Below are positions 36,507 to 44,801 of a stretch of 64,000 nt of DNA, one piece after another (the first letter of the stretch is position 1; each line of letters starts with the position of its first letter). Under the pieces are notes generated by a model. That model was not told the origin of the DNA and searched no databases. It was given only the letters and a program-made list of their open reading frames with translations. Source of the DNA: CBDCWO01 sp965223405 (GTDB taxonomy: Bacteria > Bacteroidota > Bacteroidia > Chitinophagales > Saprospiraceae); assembly GCA_965223405.1 (NCBI GenBank), contig CBDCWO010000006.1, forward strand, positions 4,154,001-4,218,000, written 5' to 3'. A program made the position numbers and the translations under genes.

Positions 36507-37256
36507 TTATATAGTTTTTCCAAGTTCTTTTAAAAAATTTAACAAAACACCGATAGATTTTTGCCTATCCGGATCTTTGAGTGATCTGATGGCACCGAAA
36601 ATACCTCCCACTTTCGCCGGAGGTTGATTGCTGGCAATATTTAATGCACCCAAACTATCTTTCATAAGTTGAAGTGATTTTTCTCCAATCAACTTGTTGC
36701 GTGGAATTCCTTCGTCGATGGCGTCAACTGCCATTGCTGTAAACCCTGGAATCTGGTCACTCAATTTCAGAAGTAAGTCAAGTTTTTCAATGGTATCCGA
36801 TTCAGTCATTTTTGACAATAATTTAAACCCATTTTTCATTCTTTCATCCAGATTCAAATCCTGTTGTTGCACTTTTTGAACCTCTTCATCAAAGATATCA
36901 GCTCCCATACTTATCAATCCGGGAAGCTGTTGGGTCAGCTTAAGGAGCATTTCCAGCTTTTCGATGGTCTCTGGTTGTGTCAAATGCAAGATCAGATCAA
37001 GACTTTTTCGAAGGTGTGAGTCAATATCGATACCATGCTGCCTTTTACGTGTAATTTCCTCATCGATTGAATCAGCGGCTATACTTAGCATGGATGGGGC
37101 TTGGGAAGCAGCATGGTCAAGTTTATCCAAGGTAGCTTCGATCCGGTCCATTTTGGTCATTAACCTGCCTATGGCAGCTGCGATATTTTGATCATTGAGC
37201 TTTTCTTGAATTATTTGACCTCCAGGGGTATTATTGAAAGATCCATTTTGGGCCAT
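36507..37256 (-). CDS. DUF1641 protein
   Basis: A 249-residue, largely helical protein without signal peptide. Two internal repeats of about 80 residues each combine TIEKL(E/D)(M/L)LLKL and a D(I/A)(F/I)DE(E/G) segment, at about 58-115 and 115-190. The C-terminal GGIFGAIRSLKDPDRQKSIGVLLNFLKELGK is the DUF1641 signature. DUF1641 genes occur next to sulfide:quinone oxidoreductase or FdhD/formate dehydrogenase genes, but no function has been shown. Here it directly precedes SQR with an 18-bp gap, so it may assist that enzyme or its membrane association. That role is an inference. Confidence 0.85.
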   Translation of the reverse strand: MAQNGSFNNTPGGQIIQEKLNDQNIAAAIGRLMTKMDRIEATLDKLDHAASQAPSMLSIAADSIDEEITRKRQHGIDIDSHLRKSLDLILHLTQPETIEKLEMLLKLTQQLPGLISMGADIFDEEVQKVQQQDLNLDERMKNGFKLLSKMTESDTIEKLDLLLKLSDQIPGFTAMAVDAIDEGIPRNKLIGEKSLQLMKDSLGALNIASNQPPAKVGGIFGAIRSLKDPDRQKSIGVLLNFLKELGKTI

Positions 37257-37325
37257 GGTGATGATGTTTTTACTTGATTAACTTATTGAGGAAGATTTAA
37301 TAAATGTGACTCTTACCGCCGGAAT

Positions 37326-37353
37326 AAAAGTGCAGGGGTATTATCCCCTGCAC
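37326..37353 (-). terminator. Terminator of the peroxiredoxin gene
   Basis: GTGCAGGGG and CCCCTGCAC form a perfect 9-bp stem around TATTAT. On the minus strand the stem is followed by TTTTATTCC. It lies 38 bp after the peroxiredoxin stop codon and separates it from the DUF1641-SQR unit. Confidence 0.85.
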
Positions 37354-37390
37354 TAAATTACTAGTCCTAGCGCGAATGAAATCAATATTG

Positions 37391-38071
37391 TTACGCAGAA
37401 ACATGGTCATCCTGTAACTGCTTTTTTGCTAGATAAAAATCTACTTTTTCATAGGTGACATTAGCCATACGCTCCTCCATTTCGTTTAGTGTTTTAGGTG
37501 GAGGTACAATGACCTTATCTCCTTTTTTCCAATTAACCGGAAGAGCCACCTGGTAGTCATCGGCAGTTTGTAATGCAATTAATGTCCGCTTTATTTCCTC
37601 CATGTTTCGTCCGACATTTAATGGGTAATACATGATAAGACGGATGGTTTGTGATGGATCGATAAAGAATACGGCGCGGACTGCGGCGGTTGAACTTTCA
37701 CCGGGATGTAACATTCCGTACAGTTGGGCTACTTTCATATCCAGATCAGCAATGATTGGAAAGTCCATGTACACGCCTAAATTTTGTTTGACATTATTAA
37801 CCCACGCCAAATGAGAGTGTATGCTGTCGATGCTTAGTCCGATTAAGCGGGTATTCCGGTTAGCAAACCATTCTTTTTCCTGTGCGAAAGCACTTAATTC
37901 CGTGGTACATACCGGTGTGAAATCGGCCGGATGTGAAAATAGTACCACCCAGTGATCTTTGTTGTAATCTGAAAACTTCAGATTACCCTGTGTAGTGACA
38001 GCCAAAAAATCTGGAGCTTTGTCTCCAATTCTAGGCATTACCGCTTGGTTTTTTATCATTTCTCCTTCCAT
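37391..38071 (-). CDS. 1-Cys peroxiredoxin (Prx6 type)
   Basis: A 226-residue cytoplasmic peroxiredoxin, reducing hydroperoxides. The peroxidatic Cys55 lies in FSHPADFTPVCTTE, a classic PxxxT/SxxC loop, and the matching Arg is in the strand AAVRAVFFIDP. No other cysteine exists in the protein, so it must use an external thiol, as in Prx6-type enzymes. The C-terminal extension (VNWKKGDKVIVPPPKTLNEMEERMANV) is the Prx6-specific domain. Met5 is a possible alternative start. It has its own terminator and is a separate transcription unit upstream of the DUF1641-SQR operon, matching a role against oxidants formed in sulfide or respiratory metabolism. Confidence 0.92.
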   Translation of the reverse strand: MEGEMIKNQAVMPRIGDKAPDFLAVTTQGNLKFSDYNKDHWVVLFSHPADFTPVCTTELSAFAQEKEWFANRNTRLIGLSIDSIHSHLAWVNNVKQNLGVYMDFPIIADLDMKVAQLYGMLHPGESSTAAVRAVFFIDPSQTIRLIMYYPLNVGRNMEEIKRTLIALQTADDYQVALPVNWKKGDKVIVPPPKTLNEMEERMANVTYEKVDFYLAKKQLQDDHVSA

Positions 38072-38262
38072 TATTTATACGACTTTTCTATTTATTAAAA
38101 TATGAACATAATTTCATATATAGAACCACAAATTTACTCATTTTGTTTTCTAAAAATCTGTGATCTAAATCACCGTATTTGGTGATTCAAGCAAGTAATG
38201 TAAATACTGGACAAACGTTTCCCAATAAGCGGCGAAATCCTCCGTTAATGGCCTTGCTTGTT

Positions 38263-38852
38263 TCAGGATGCCCATTGGTCTGCGAAATTTATTTCGCAGT
38301 CTGAAACCAAATAAATTTGGAAATTTGGTTCACCATTGGGTTTAATGTTTTGTATTGCAGTTGAGAATATGTTAAAGATGACTAGCAAGTCATTTTCCAA
38401 AAAAGGTTTGTCTTTCTTGGATACCCATTGGTCTGCACAACCTTCCTATGCAGACTGGGTTTAATTTAGGATGCCTTGTGGTCTGCGAAATTTATTTCGC
38501 GTCTGGAACCAAATAAATTTGGTTCACCATTGGGGAACAAACCAACTAAACCTGCCGGCCTGGAATTGTTTAGAAATAGCAAGACTATAAATGGAGTTAT
38601 TTACTGACAGAGTTAGATTGACTAAACGATCACTGGCTGCCCACTGACTGCAAAATCTACCTACGGAAGACTGGTTTATTTCAGGATGCCCATTGGTCTG
38701 CGAAATTTATTTCGCAGTCTGGAACCAAATAAATTTGGTTCACCATTGGGGAACAAACCAAATAAACTTGCCGGACACAGCTTGTTTGAATTACCATTAG
38801 GCTTAATGTTTTGAGAATATGGTTATAGATTATATTTTTAGATAAAAAACGT
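38263..38852. repeat. REP-like repeat array, left block
   Basis: Begins with TTTCAGGATGCCCATTGGTC and holds three copies of the REP hairpin (CTGCGAAA-TTTA-TTTCGCAG), each followed by a second hairpin of the AACCAAAT-AA-ATTTGGTT type. It also contains one copy of the 130-bp element (GTTGAGAATATGTTAAAGA...) and the deleted-RAYT fragment at 38560. Some hairpins are slightly varied (e.g. CGCGTCTGG near 38490). No plausible gene lies in it. Confidence 0.85.
38560..38674 (+). repeat. Deleted RAYT fragment, copy 1
   Basis: Starting at CTGGAATTG, this stretch repeats the last 20 codons of the RAYT gene plus its 3' flank (compare 39472-39586), including the ACTATAAATGGAGTTATT block. Upstream it is joined to the REP arm ...CTGCCGGC. 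The same junction occurs in the copies at 39936 and 45341, so one deletion was followed by amplification. Confidence 0.8.
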
Positions 38853-38858
38853 TTGGTA

Positions 38859-39533
38859 ATGAATTCGGAAAAGATTAAAACATATTACAGACGTAAACTT
38901 CCACATATCCAAGGTATCGGAGAAACTTTTTTTATCACCTTTAGACTGCACAATAGTATTCCGAAGATAAAGCTAACTGAATTAAGACAAAATCTGGAAT
39001 ACAGTCTAGCTAAATGTGAAAGCATTCCTGACTTTAAACAAAGGAATATTGAAAAATATAAATCAAGAAGGAAGTTTTTCAATGATTACGACTCTTTGCT
39101 TGATAAAATAGAAAATGGTCCCACTTACTTAGCACATCTAGAGGTAGCAGAAATGATTAAAGAAGAATTACACCGTCATGATGGCAAATTTTATGATTTG
39201 CTAGCATATACAATCATGTCGAATCATGTGCACATTCTTATTGATACAGCTATACAACTACCTCAATATTTTGAGGAGTTTCATCAACTTGATAAAGTTG
39301 TTCCTCTGGACAGAATAATGAAAAGGATCAAAGGGCCTACAGCTGTCCGCGCTAATAGAATTTTAGGAAGAAACGGACAATTTTGGGAAAGAGAATCATT
39401 TGATGTCTATGCTAGAGACACCAAAATGTTTAATAATATAGTCAGTTATATACTAAATAATCCTATTAAAGCTGGAATTGTTAAGAAATGGCAAGACTAT
39501 AAATGGAGTTATTTACTGACAGAGTTAGATTGA
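38859..39533 (+). CDS. REP-associated transposase (RAYT / Y1 HUH family)
   Basis: A 224-residue IS200-like Y1 nuclease. The HUH pair is H123-V-H125 in IMSNHVHILID, preceded by the strand FFITFRL. Downstream comes WERESFDVYARD, the helix that carries the catalytic tyrosine in RAYTs; here Y184 is the likely candidate, though Phe sits where many members have Tyr. The end (YILNNPIKAGIVKKWQDYKWS) is the typical RAYT closing motif. ATG at 38859 is chosen over TTG at 38853. It lies inside the REP array, as RAYTs do, and presumably nicks the REP hairpins. It looks intact, but the tyrosine position leaves activity open. Confidence 0.88.
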   Translation: MNSEKIKTYYRRKLPHIQGIGETFFITFRLHNSIPKIKLTELRQNLEYSLAKCESIPDFKQRNIEKYKSRRKFFNDYDSLLDKIENGPTYLAHLEVAEMIKEELHRHDGKFYDLLAYTIMSNHVHILIDTAIQLPQYFEEFHQLDKVVPLDRIMKRIKGPTAVRANRILGRNGQFWERESFDVYARDTKMFNNIVSYILNNPIKAGIVKKWQDYKWSYLLTELD

Positions 39534-39848
39534 CTAAACGATCACTGGATGCCCACTGACTGCAAAATCTACCTACGGAAGACTGGTTTATTTCAGGATG
39601 CCCATTGGTCTGCGAAATTTATTTCGCAGTCTGGAACCAAATAAATCTGATTCACCATTGGGCATAAAAAACCGAATAAACTTGCCGGACACAGCTTGCT
39701 TGAATTACCATTGGGTTTAATGTTTTGTATTGCAGTTGAGAATATGTTAAAGAAGGCCAGCAAGTCATTTCCCAAAAAAGGTTTGTCTTTCTTGAATACC
39801 CATTGGTCTGTACAACCTTCCTATGCAGACTGGGTTTAATTCAGGATG

Positions 39849-39910
39849 CCCATTGGTCTGCGAAATTTATTTCGCAGTCTGGAACCAAATAAATTTGGTT
39901 CACCAATGGG
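39849..39910. repeat. Best REP copy: three-stem (clover-like) fold
   Basis: An outer 9-bp stem, CCCATTGGT (39849-39857) with ACCAATGGG (39902-39910), encloses two hairpins: CTGCGAAAT/ATTTCGCAG (39858-39877, 2-base loop) and AACCAAAT/ATTTGGTT (39883-39900, 2-base loop). In most other copies the outer arm reads ACCATTGGG and keeps one mismatch. Compact hairpins like these are the known substrates of RAYT nucleases. Confidence 0.8.
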
Positions 39911-39935
39911 GAACAAACCAAATAAACCTGCCGGC

Positions 39936-40050
39936 CTGGAATTGTTAAGAAATGGCAAGACTATAAATGGAGTTATTTACTGACAGAGTTAGATTGACTA
40001 AACGATCACTGGCTGCCCACTGACTGCAAAATCTACCTACGGAAGACTGG
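39936..40050 (+). repeat. Deleted RAYT fragment, copy 2
   Basis: Same content and same CTGCCGGC-CTGGAATTG junction as the copies at 38560 and 45341. It retains the RAYT 3' coding end closest to the present gene (GTTAAGAAATGGCAAG). Confidence 0.8.
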
Positions 40051-40936
40051 GTTTATTTCAGGATGCCCATTGGTCTGCGAAATTTATTTCGCAGTGATGA
40101 ACAAACCAAATAAACCTGCCGGCCTGGGGTCGGTTTGGCTCACCATTGGGTTTAATGTTTTGTATTGCAGTTGAGAATATGTTAAAGAAGGCCAGCAAGT
40201 CATTTCCCCAAAAAAAGTTGTCATTATTGGATACCCATTGGTCTGCAAAACCTTTCTATGCAGACTGGGTTTATTTCAGGATGCCCATTGGTCTGCGAAA
40301 TTTGTATCTGATTAGCGTATTTAAGTGAGATTTATCTGGTTATTTAATTGGGGTTTGCTGATTTTTTCAGAAATGCGGCATAAATATTTGTTTATCAACA
40401 TATTGTGTTGATAACAAAGTAGTGATTTATAGTTATAAGTGCAAGGTATTGGTTATTTTACTATCAAAACCCTTGCAGTTATGATACGATATACACCTGC
40501 TAATCAGCTTACTCTTGAAGGATTTAAACATCCATTTGATCAAGATCTGAGTCCTGATAACCGTTGGGTAATTCTAGCTAAATTGATACCATGGGATGAT
40601 TTGGCTTCTATTTATGCACGTAATCTGAGGACTGATTCTGGACGAGAAAGTGTAGACATCCGAATGGTAATAGGAGCAATAATAGTCAAACACCGATTGG
40701 GACTTAGTGACCGTGATACGGTACAAGAAATTTCTGAGAATATTTATATTCAATACTTTTGTGGATTGAAAAGTTTTCAAACAGCCCTTCCATTTGATCC
40801 ATCGCTTTTTGTAGATATACGTAAAAGAATGGGTGCTGAAATGTTTGATTCGTTTAATGATCTGATCATTTCTCGAACTGAACAACTCAAACCAAAACAC
40901 AAACGGATTATTAAACAAGAAGGAAAGGATAATTTA

Positions 40937-41968
40937 ACGTGAATAATGGATAAAAAAACTGTTGTTTTAATTTAAAACATAGGAGGATATTTAATATATT
41001 AACAGTTGAAACACAATTAAATAATATTAAACTCCTCCATATGTTTGATGATAAAATTACAGAAATTTATGTTGCTGTGGATGACTTTTATAAAGAATTC
41101 TCTCAACAAATTCAATATTTCAGGCTTCAAGACGGTAAAAAATGTACACGCAATAGGAAAAGTAGACTATCAGACTCTGAAATGATGACCATATTGATAT
41201 GCTTTCATCATAGCCATTACACTAATTTCAAGTCATTTTATAATGAAATGGTTAGACGATATTGGATGCACTTGTTTCCTGATCTTGTTTCCTATGAACG
41301 GTTCAACCAAACACAGCAAAAAGTAATAATTCCTCTACTATTATTCCTCAAACAGTATGGATTAGGTTGTAGTAGAGGTATCAATTTCATAGATTCTACT
41401 ACGATTAAGGCATGTCATATTAAGCGAGAAAAACAACATAAAGTAATGAAGGGGTTTGCAGCAAAAAGTAAAGGTACCATGGGTTGGTTCTATGGTTTCA
41501 AGTTGCATTTAGTAATTAATGATATGGGAGAAATTCTGAGTTTTTACCTAACAAAAGCCAATGTAGATGATCGTAACCTACAGGTAATCACTTCTTTAAC
41601 TGAAAACATATTTGGAAAACTTTACGGGGACAGAGGCTATATTTCAAAAGCTCTGGCCGACTTTTTATGGAATGATGGTGTACATCTAATTTATAAAACA
41701 CGCAAAAACATGAAAGATCAAAATCTATCAGATATCGATAAAATCCTCTTGAGAAAAAGAGCTCTTATCGAATCGGTCAATGATGAATTGAAAAATATCT
41801 GTTCTATTGAACATTCCAGACATCGAGCCCCTAAAGGGTTTTTTATAAATCTGGTTGCTGGGTTAATAGCATATCAGTTCTTACCAAAAAAACCTTCTTT
41901 GAATATCTCAACTGAAAAAACTGATAATTTACAGCTCCTCCTTACAGCCGCTTAAACATTATTCACGT
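40937..41968 (+). mobile_element. IS982-family insertion sequence
   Basis: 1032 bp bounded by inverted repeats beginning ACGTGAATAATG (left) and ending CATTATTCACGT (right). The 7-bp target duplication TAATTTA is at 40930-40936 and 41969-41975. The length and single ORF fit the IS982 family. It is the innermost and youngest insertion of the nest, and is structurally complete. Confidence 0.92.
41041..41955 (+). CDS. IS982-family transposase, intact
   Basis: A 304-residue DDE transposase. The N-terminal domain has SRLSDSEMMTILICFHHSHYTNFKSFY. The DDE core includes GINFIDSTTIKACH (first Asp), KLYGDRGYIS (second Asp) and ALIESVNDELKNICSIEHSRHR (Glu followed by the IS982 signature). The full length, from ATG at 41041 to a stop just inside the right inverted repeat, indicates a functional gene. 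It encodes the enzyme that cuts out and pastes this IS, here into the IS5/IS1182-like transposase gene. Confidence 0.93.
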   Translation: MFDDKITEIYVAVDDFYKEFSQQIQYFRLQDGKKCTRNRKSRLSDSEMMTILICFHHSHYTNFKSFYNEMVRRYWMHLFPDLVSYERFNQTQQKVIIPLLLFLKQYGLGCSRGINFIDSTTIKACHIKREKQHKVMKGFAAKSKGTMGWFYGFKLHLVINDMGEILSFYLTKANVDDRNLQVITSLTENIFGKLYGDRGYISKALADFLWNDGVHLIYKTRKNMKDQNLSDIDKILLRKRALIESVNDELKNICSIEHSRHRAPKGFFINLVAGLIAYQFLPKKPSLNISTEKTDNLQLLLTAA

Positions 41969-44801
41969 TAATTTACCAAACAAAGGTCCTGGATCTCCAA
42001 CTGAAAACAAGTCTTCTGTTTGCGAAGAACCAATGCCAGAACAAACCACTTCAAAAATTACTCACAAAGGGAAGCTGAAGATAGATGCCACCGTGGCCGA
42101 TCAACAAATCAAATATCCAACCGATTTAGGATTAATTAGTGAAAGTCGTTTAGAAAGTGAGCGTCTGATAGATATACTATACAAAATGACTGATTTAAAG
42201 GTTAAGCCTCGCACTTATCGAAGGATTGCCAAAAAGGAATACTTAAACCTGGCCAAAAAGAAAAATAAATCTAAAAAACAGATCAGAAAGGTAATTGGCC
42301 AACAACTCAGATATTTAAGCAGAAATATCAAAACAATTCACAAATTGCTAAACATTATTTCACAAAATTCTATTCCTTTTACTCGTCGTGATCAGCGCAT
42401 CTTTTGGGTAATTCAATTGATTTGCAATCAGCAAATGAGGATGTATGATAATAAAACACATAGTTGCCCAGACAGGATCGTAAATATTTACCAACCTTAT
42501 GTTAGGCCAATAGTCAGGGGTAAAGACAAGGTTACAGTAGAGTTTGGAAGTAAAATAAGTGTCAGCGAATGTGAAGGGTACAGCAAAGTAGATCACATCA
42601 GTTGGCATGCCTTTAATGAGTCTTCAGATCTGAAATTGCAAGTAGAAAAATTTCGAATTACATTTGGTTATTATCCAGAGTTATTATTGGCTGACAGGAT
42701 CTATTTGAACAGAAACAACAGAGCATGGTTAAAAGATAAAGGAATCCGAATTGTAGGAAAACCTTTGGGTAGACCTCCTAAACAATCTCTCACTCCCTAT
42801 CAAAAACGAAAACTCAAAAAAGAACGTAATCAACGTAATCATGTGGAAGGAAAAATTGGTCAAGGTAAAAATGGTTATGGCCTCAATAATATAAAAGCCC
42901 GAAGACAAGATACCTCAGAAAGCTGGATAGGCGCAATCTTCTTTGTATTGAACCTGGTTAACTTGTGGAAAATTGTAATCAAATATCCTAATATTTTATT
43001 TCAAAATTTGCAATCCGAAATTCACCTTCCGATAACTAGCATTGTTAATGACTTAAACAAATTGATTCCCAAGTTCAATTTTCAATTCGTCTGGCATCCT
43101 AAAAATAGAAAAGAAAAAAAAGTAAGACAATTTGTATTTAGAATATAAAATCAGCAAACCCTAATTGAGTTATAGTATAGAAGTATTGACTATTGCTAAT
43201 ACCTCTCAATCGGTTGGTGTTTATAACACTGGTCAAAATTTGCCAAGTTTGGGCTCCTTTTTTGGTTTTGTTACCGCAGGATATTTTACGGCTGATCACC
43301 GCAGGTCTTAGCATGCGTTCGGCCAAATTGTTCGTTGCATCGACTTGATCATGATGTAAGAAGGTGAATAAATGATCCTGTTGTTTACGAAGTCTTTTGG
43401 CTATTTTTTCTTCAATGGGATTGGATCTTTCCTCTGCTAGTAAATCAGCGGCTTCCTGTTCTAAATGACGGATCATGGCTTTGTACTGATCGCTATGGAT
43501 TTCCGGTTTTAAGGGTTTAATAACCATCGCTGCTTTTAATACAGCCCGTACTTTTTCAATAAACACATTTTTGCCTTGATCACACCAGACTTATTTCTTT
43601 TAAGTGGTGTGCATAACATTTTTGTTGCAACTCATTCACATCATCATAAACAGCATAACAATCACTTACTAAAACACCTGCAAAGGTTTTTCCCAAGGTA
43701 TTGTATACATTTTCGCGGCTGCGATTATCGCTTACTTTGTAAACTGCCAAGTTCGAATTCCCAAAAAACCATAGATAACTCTTAGGAGTACCGACATACC
43801 AAGACGTTTCGTCTGCATGGATAACCTCGCTTTCAGCAGCTCGGCGGATTAAATGTTCATAAGTACTTTGGCATTTGTTTCCAATCCGTTGGCTCAATTG
43901 TGCCAGGCCGCCTCGACTGATATCAAGTCCGTATACTTCGTTCATTAGTCGGGAGGTGGTACTTAAGGTGAGGCTATAGTCGTAAAGCAACTGTATAGCC
44001 ATCGCTTGTGCACGGGGACCGAGATGACACTTGGCCGCACCTGTAGCATTACTGACTTTTAGTGGGTGATTACTTTGAACAACTCCACATTGATTACAAG
44101 TCCCATGATAGGTTAACAAACGGGTTACTTCCTTACGTGGAACTGGAATTTCTTCTATGTATTGCTCTATTTGACGAAGATCACTTACCGGTCCCTTACA
44201 ATGCGGACACTCTGATAGTGAAACTTCGATTTCATAATCTACTATTGGAGGAACAGGCCGATAATTACCCCGATGTCCTTTTTTACGGCCTGGTCGTTTT
44301 TGATGCTTCTTGCGTTTCTTTTCCGATATCCTAAAAGGAGCCGCTTGTCGTTTTGATGCACGTGTGAGCATATCGATTGACTTTTGTGCTTGCCCTAGAG
44401 CTACTTCTAATTCTTCCACTCTTTGTTGAAGGGCACTCGTTAGCCGATCGGTTTTTTTATCTTTTTTTATATGCTCATCTATAATCTCCTTTTGCTTTTC
44501 TATGATCTTATCCTTTTGTTGTATAATCTTTATTAATTGTTCTGAACTTAAACCATCAAGCGTTGTCTTCTTCTTTGATCTAAGGCCCTTTTTTGCTTTG
44601 TTCTTCACCGATTATAAGATTACTTTTGTATCTACAATTTTACAACTTTATTGTTGTAATTAATTGTATTACAATAGTTTATTGCTAACATGTTTTAAAC
44701 AAAAAGTGGATAACACAGCGAAATTTGGTCAACCCGCAGTCGTTATGTTAATAACTCATGGAAAGAATCCATTTTATGCAATATTTACGCTAATCAGATA
44801 C

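Larger units (their letters stand above)
39541..40303. repeat. REP-like repeat array, middle block
   Basis: Contains three complete REP hairpins (about 39610, 39858 and 40075) and the left half of a fourth, cut by the IS66-type element at 40303. Two copies of the 130-bp element (about 39710 and 40145) and one deleted-RAYT fragment (39936) are also present. Short open frames across it recur with every repeat copy and are not genes. Confidence 0.85.
40481..43148 (+). pseudogene. IS5/IS1182-like DDE transposase, split by IS982
   Basis: The N-terminal 152 codons (40481-40936) have the DUF772-type domain (SGRESVDIRMVIGAIIVKHRLGLSDRDTVQEI) and the second part (41976-43148) the DDE core (LKIDATVADQQIKYPTDLGLI, LLADRIYLNRNN, HVEGKIGQGKNGYGL). 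Deleting IS982 with one copy of TAATTTA joins the halves in frame (GKDNL-PNKGPGS) into a 542-residue protein. The first in-frame ATG is 40481; a GTG at 40439 is upstream. Apart from the insertion no other lesion is visible, so the disruption is recent. Confidence 0.88.
40350..43162 (+). mobile_element. IS5/IS1182-like element inserted in the IS66 transposase gene
   Basis: Inverted repeats are GGGGTTTGCTGATTTT (from 40350) and AAAATCAGCAAACCCT (to 43162), matching except at the outermost base. AATT flanks both sides (40346-40349 and 43163-43166) and fits a 4-bp palindromic target duplication. Removing the element restores the IS66 transposase frame to a natural stop. It is itself interrupted by IS982 at 40937. 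Confidence 0.82.
40321..44608 (-). pseudogene. tnpC: IS66-family TnpC transposase, frameshifted and split by IS insertion
   Basis: The N-terminal part (44608-43580, GTG start) holds the coiled coil, the basic PGRKKGHRG helix, the Cys-x2-Cys zinc-finger pair (ECPHCKG and CNQCG) and the DDE core start (HADETSWYVG, VLVSDCYAVYD). A frameshift of one base near 43580-43600 stops it at HLKEISLV. The C-terminal part continues in another frame from about 43579 (DATNNLAERMLRPAVISRK). It then runs into the IS5/IS1182-like inverted repeat at 43166. Removing that IS and one AATT joins it to a natural end at 40321 (TITQLNNQINLT, then stop). Two independent lesions make it inactive. Confidence 0.88.
40304..44801 (-). 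mobile_element. IS66-type element, interrupted by a second IS
   Basis: Ends are the 16-bp inverted repeats GTATCTGATTAGCGTA (40304-40319) and TACGCTAATCAGATAC (44786-44801). The flanks carry an 8-bp target duplication, CGAAATTT, at 40296-40303 and 44802-44809; 8 bp is the normal IS66 value. The target is the palindromic hairpin of a REP unit. Without the nested insertion it would be about 1.68 kb with a single transposase gene, like the IS66 subgroup lacking tnpA/tnpB. Confidence 0.9.

Noticed and set aside
40439..40942. Stand-alone 167-residue gene
   Set aside because: It is the N-terminal part of the IS5/IS1182-like transposase, cut by IS982 with a 7-bp target duplication.
43138..43566. 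Stand-alone 142-residue gene on the minus strand
   Set aside because: It is the frameshifted C-terminal part of the IS66 transposase, and its last codons come from the inserted element's inverted repeat.
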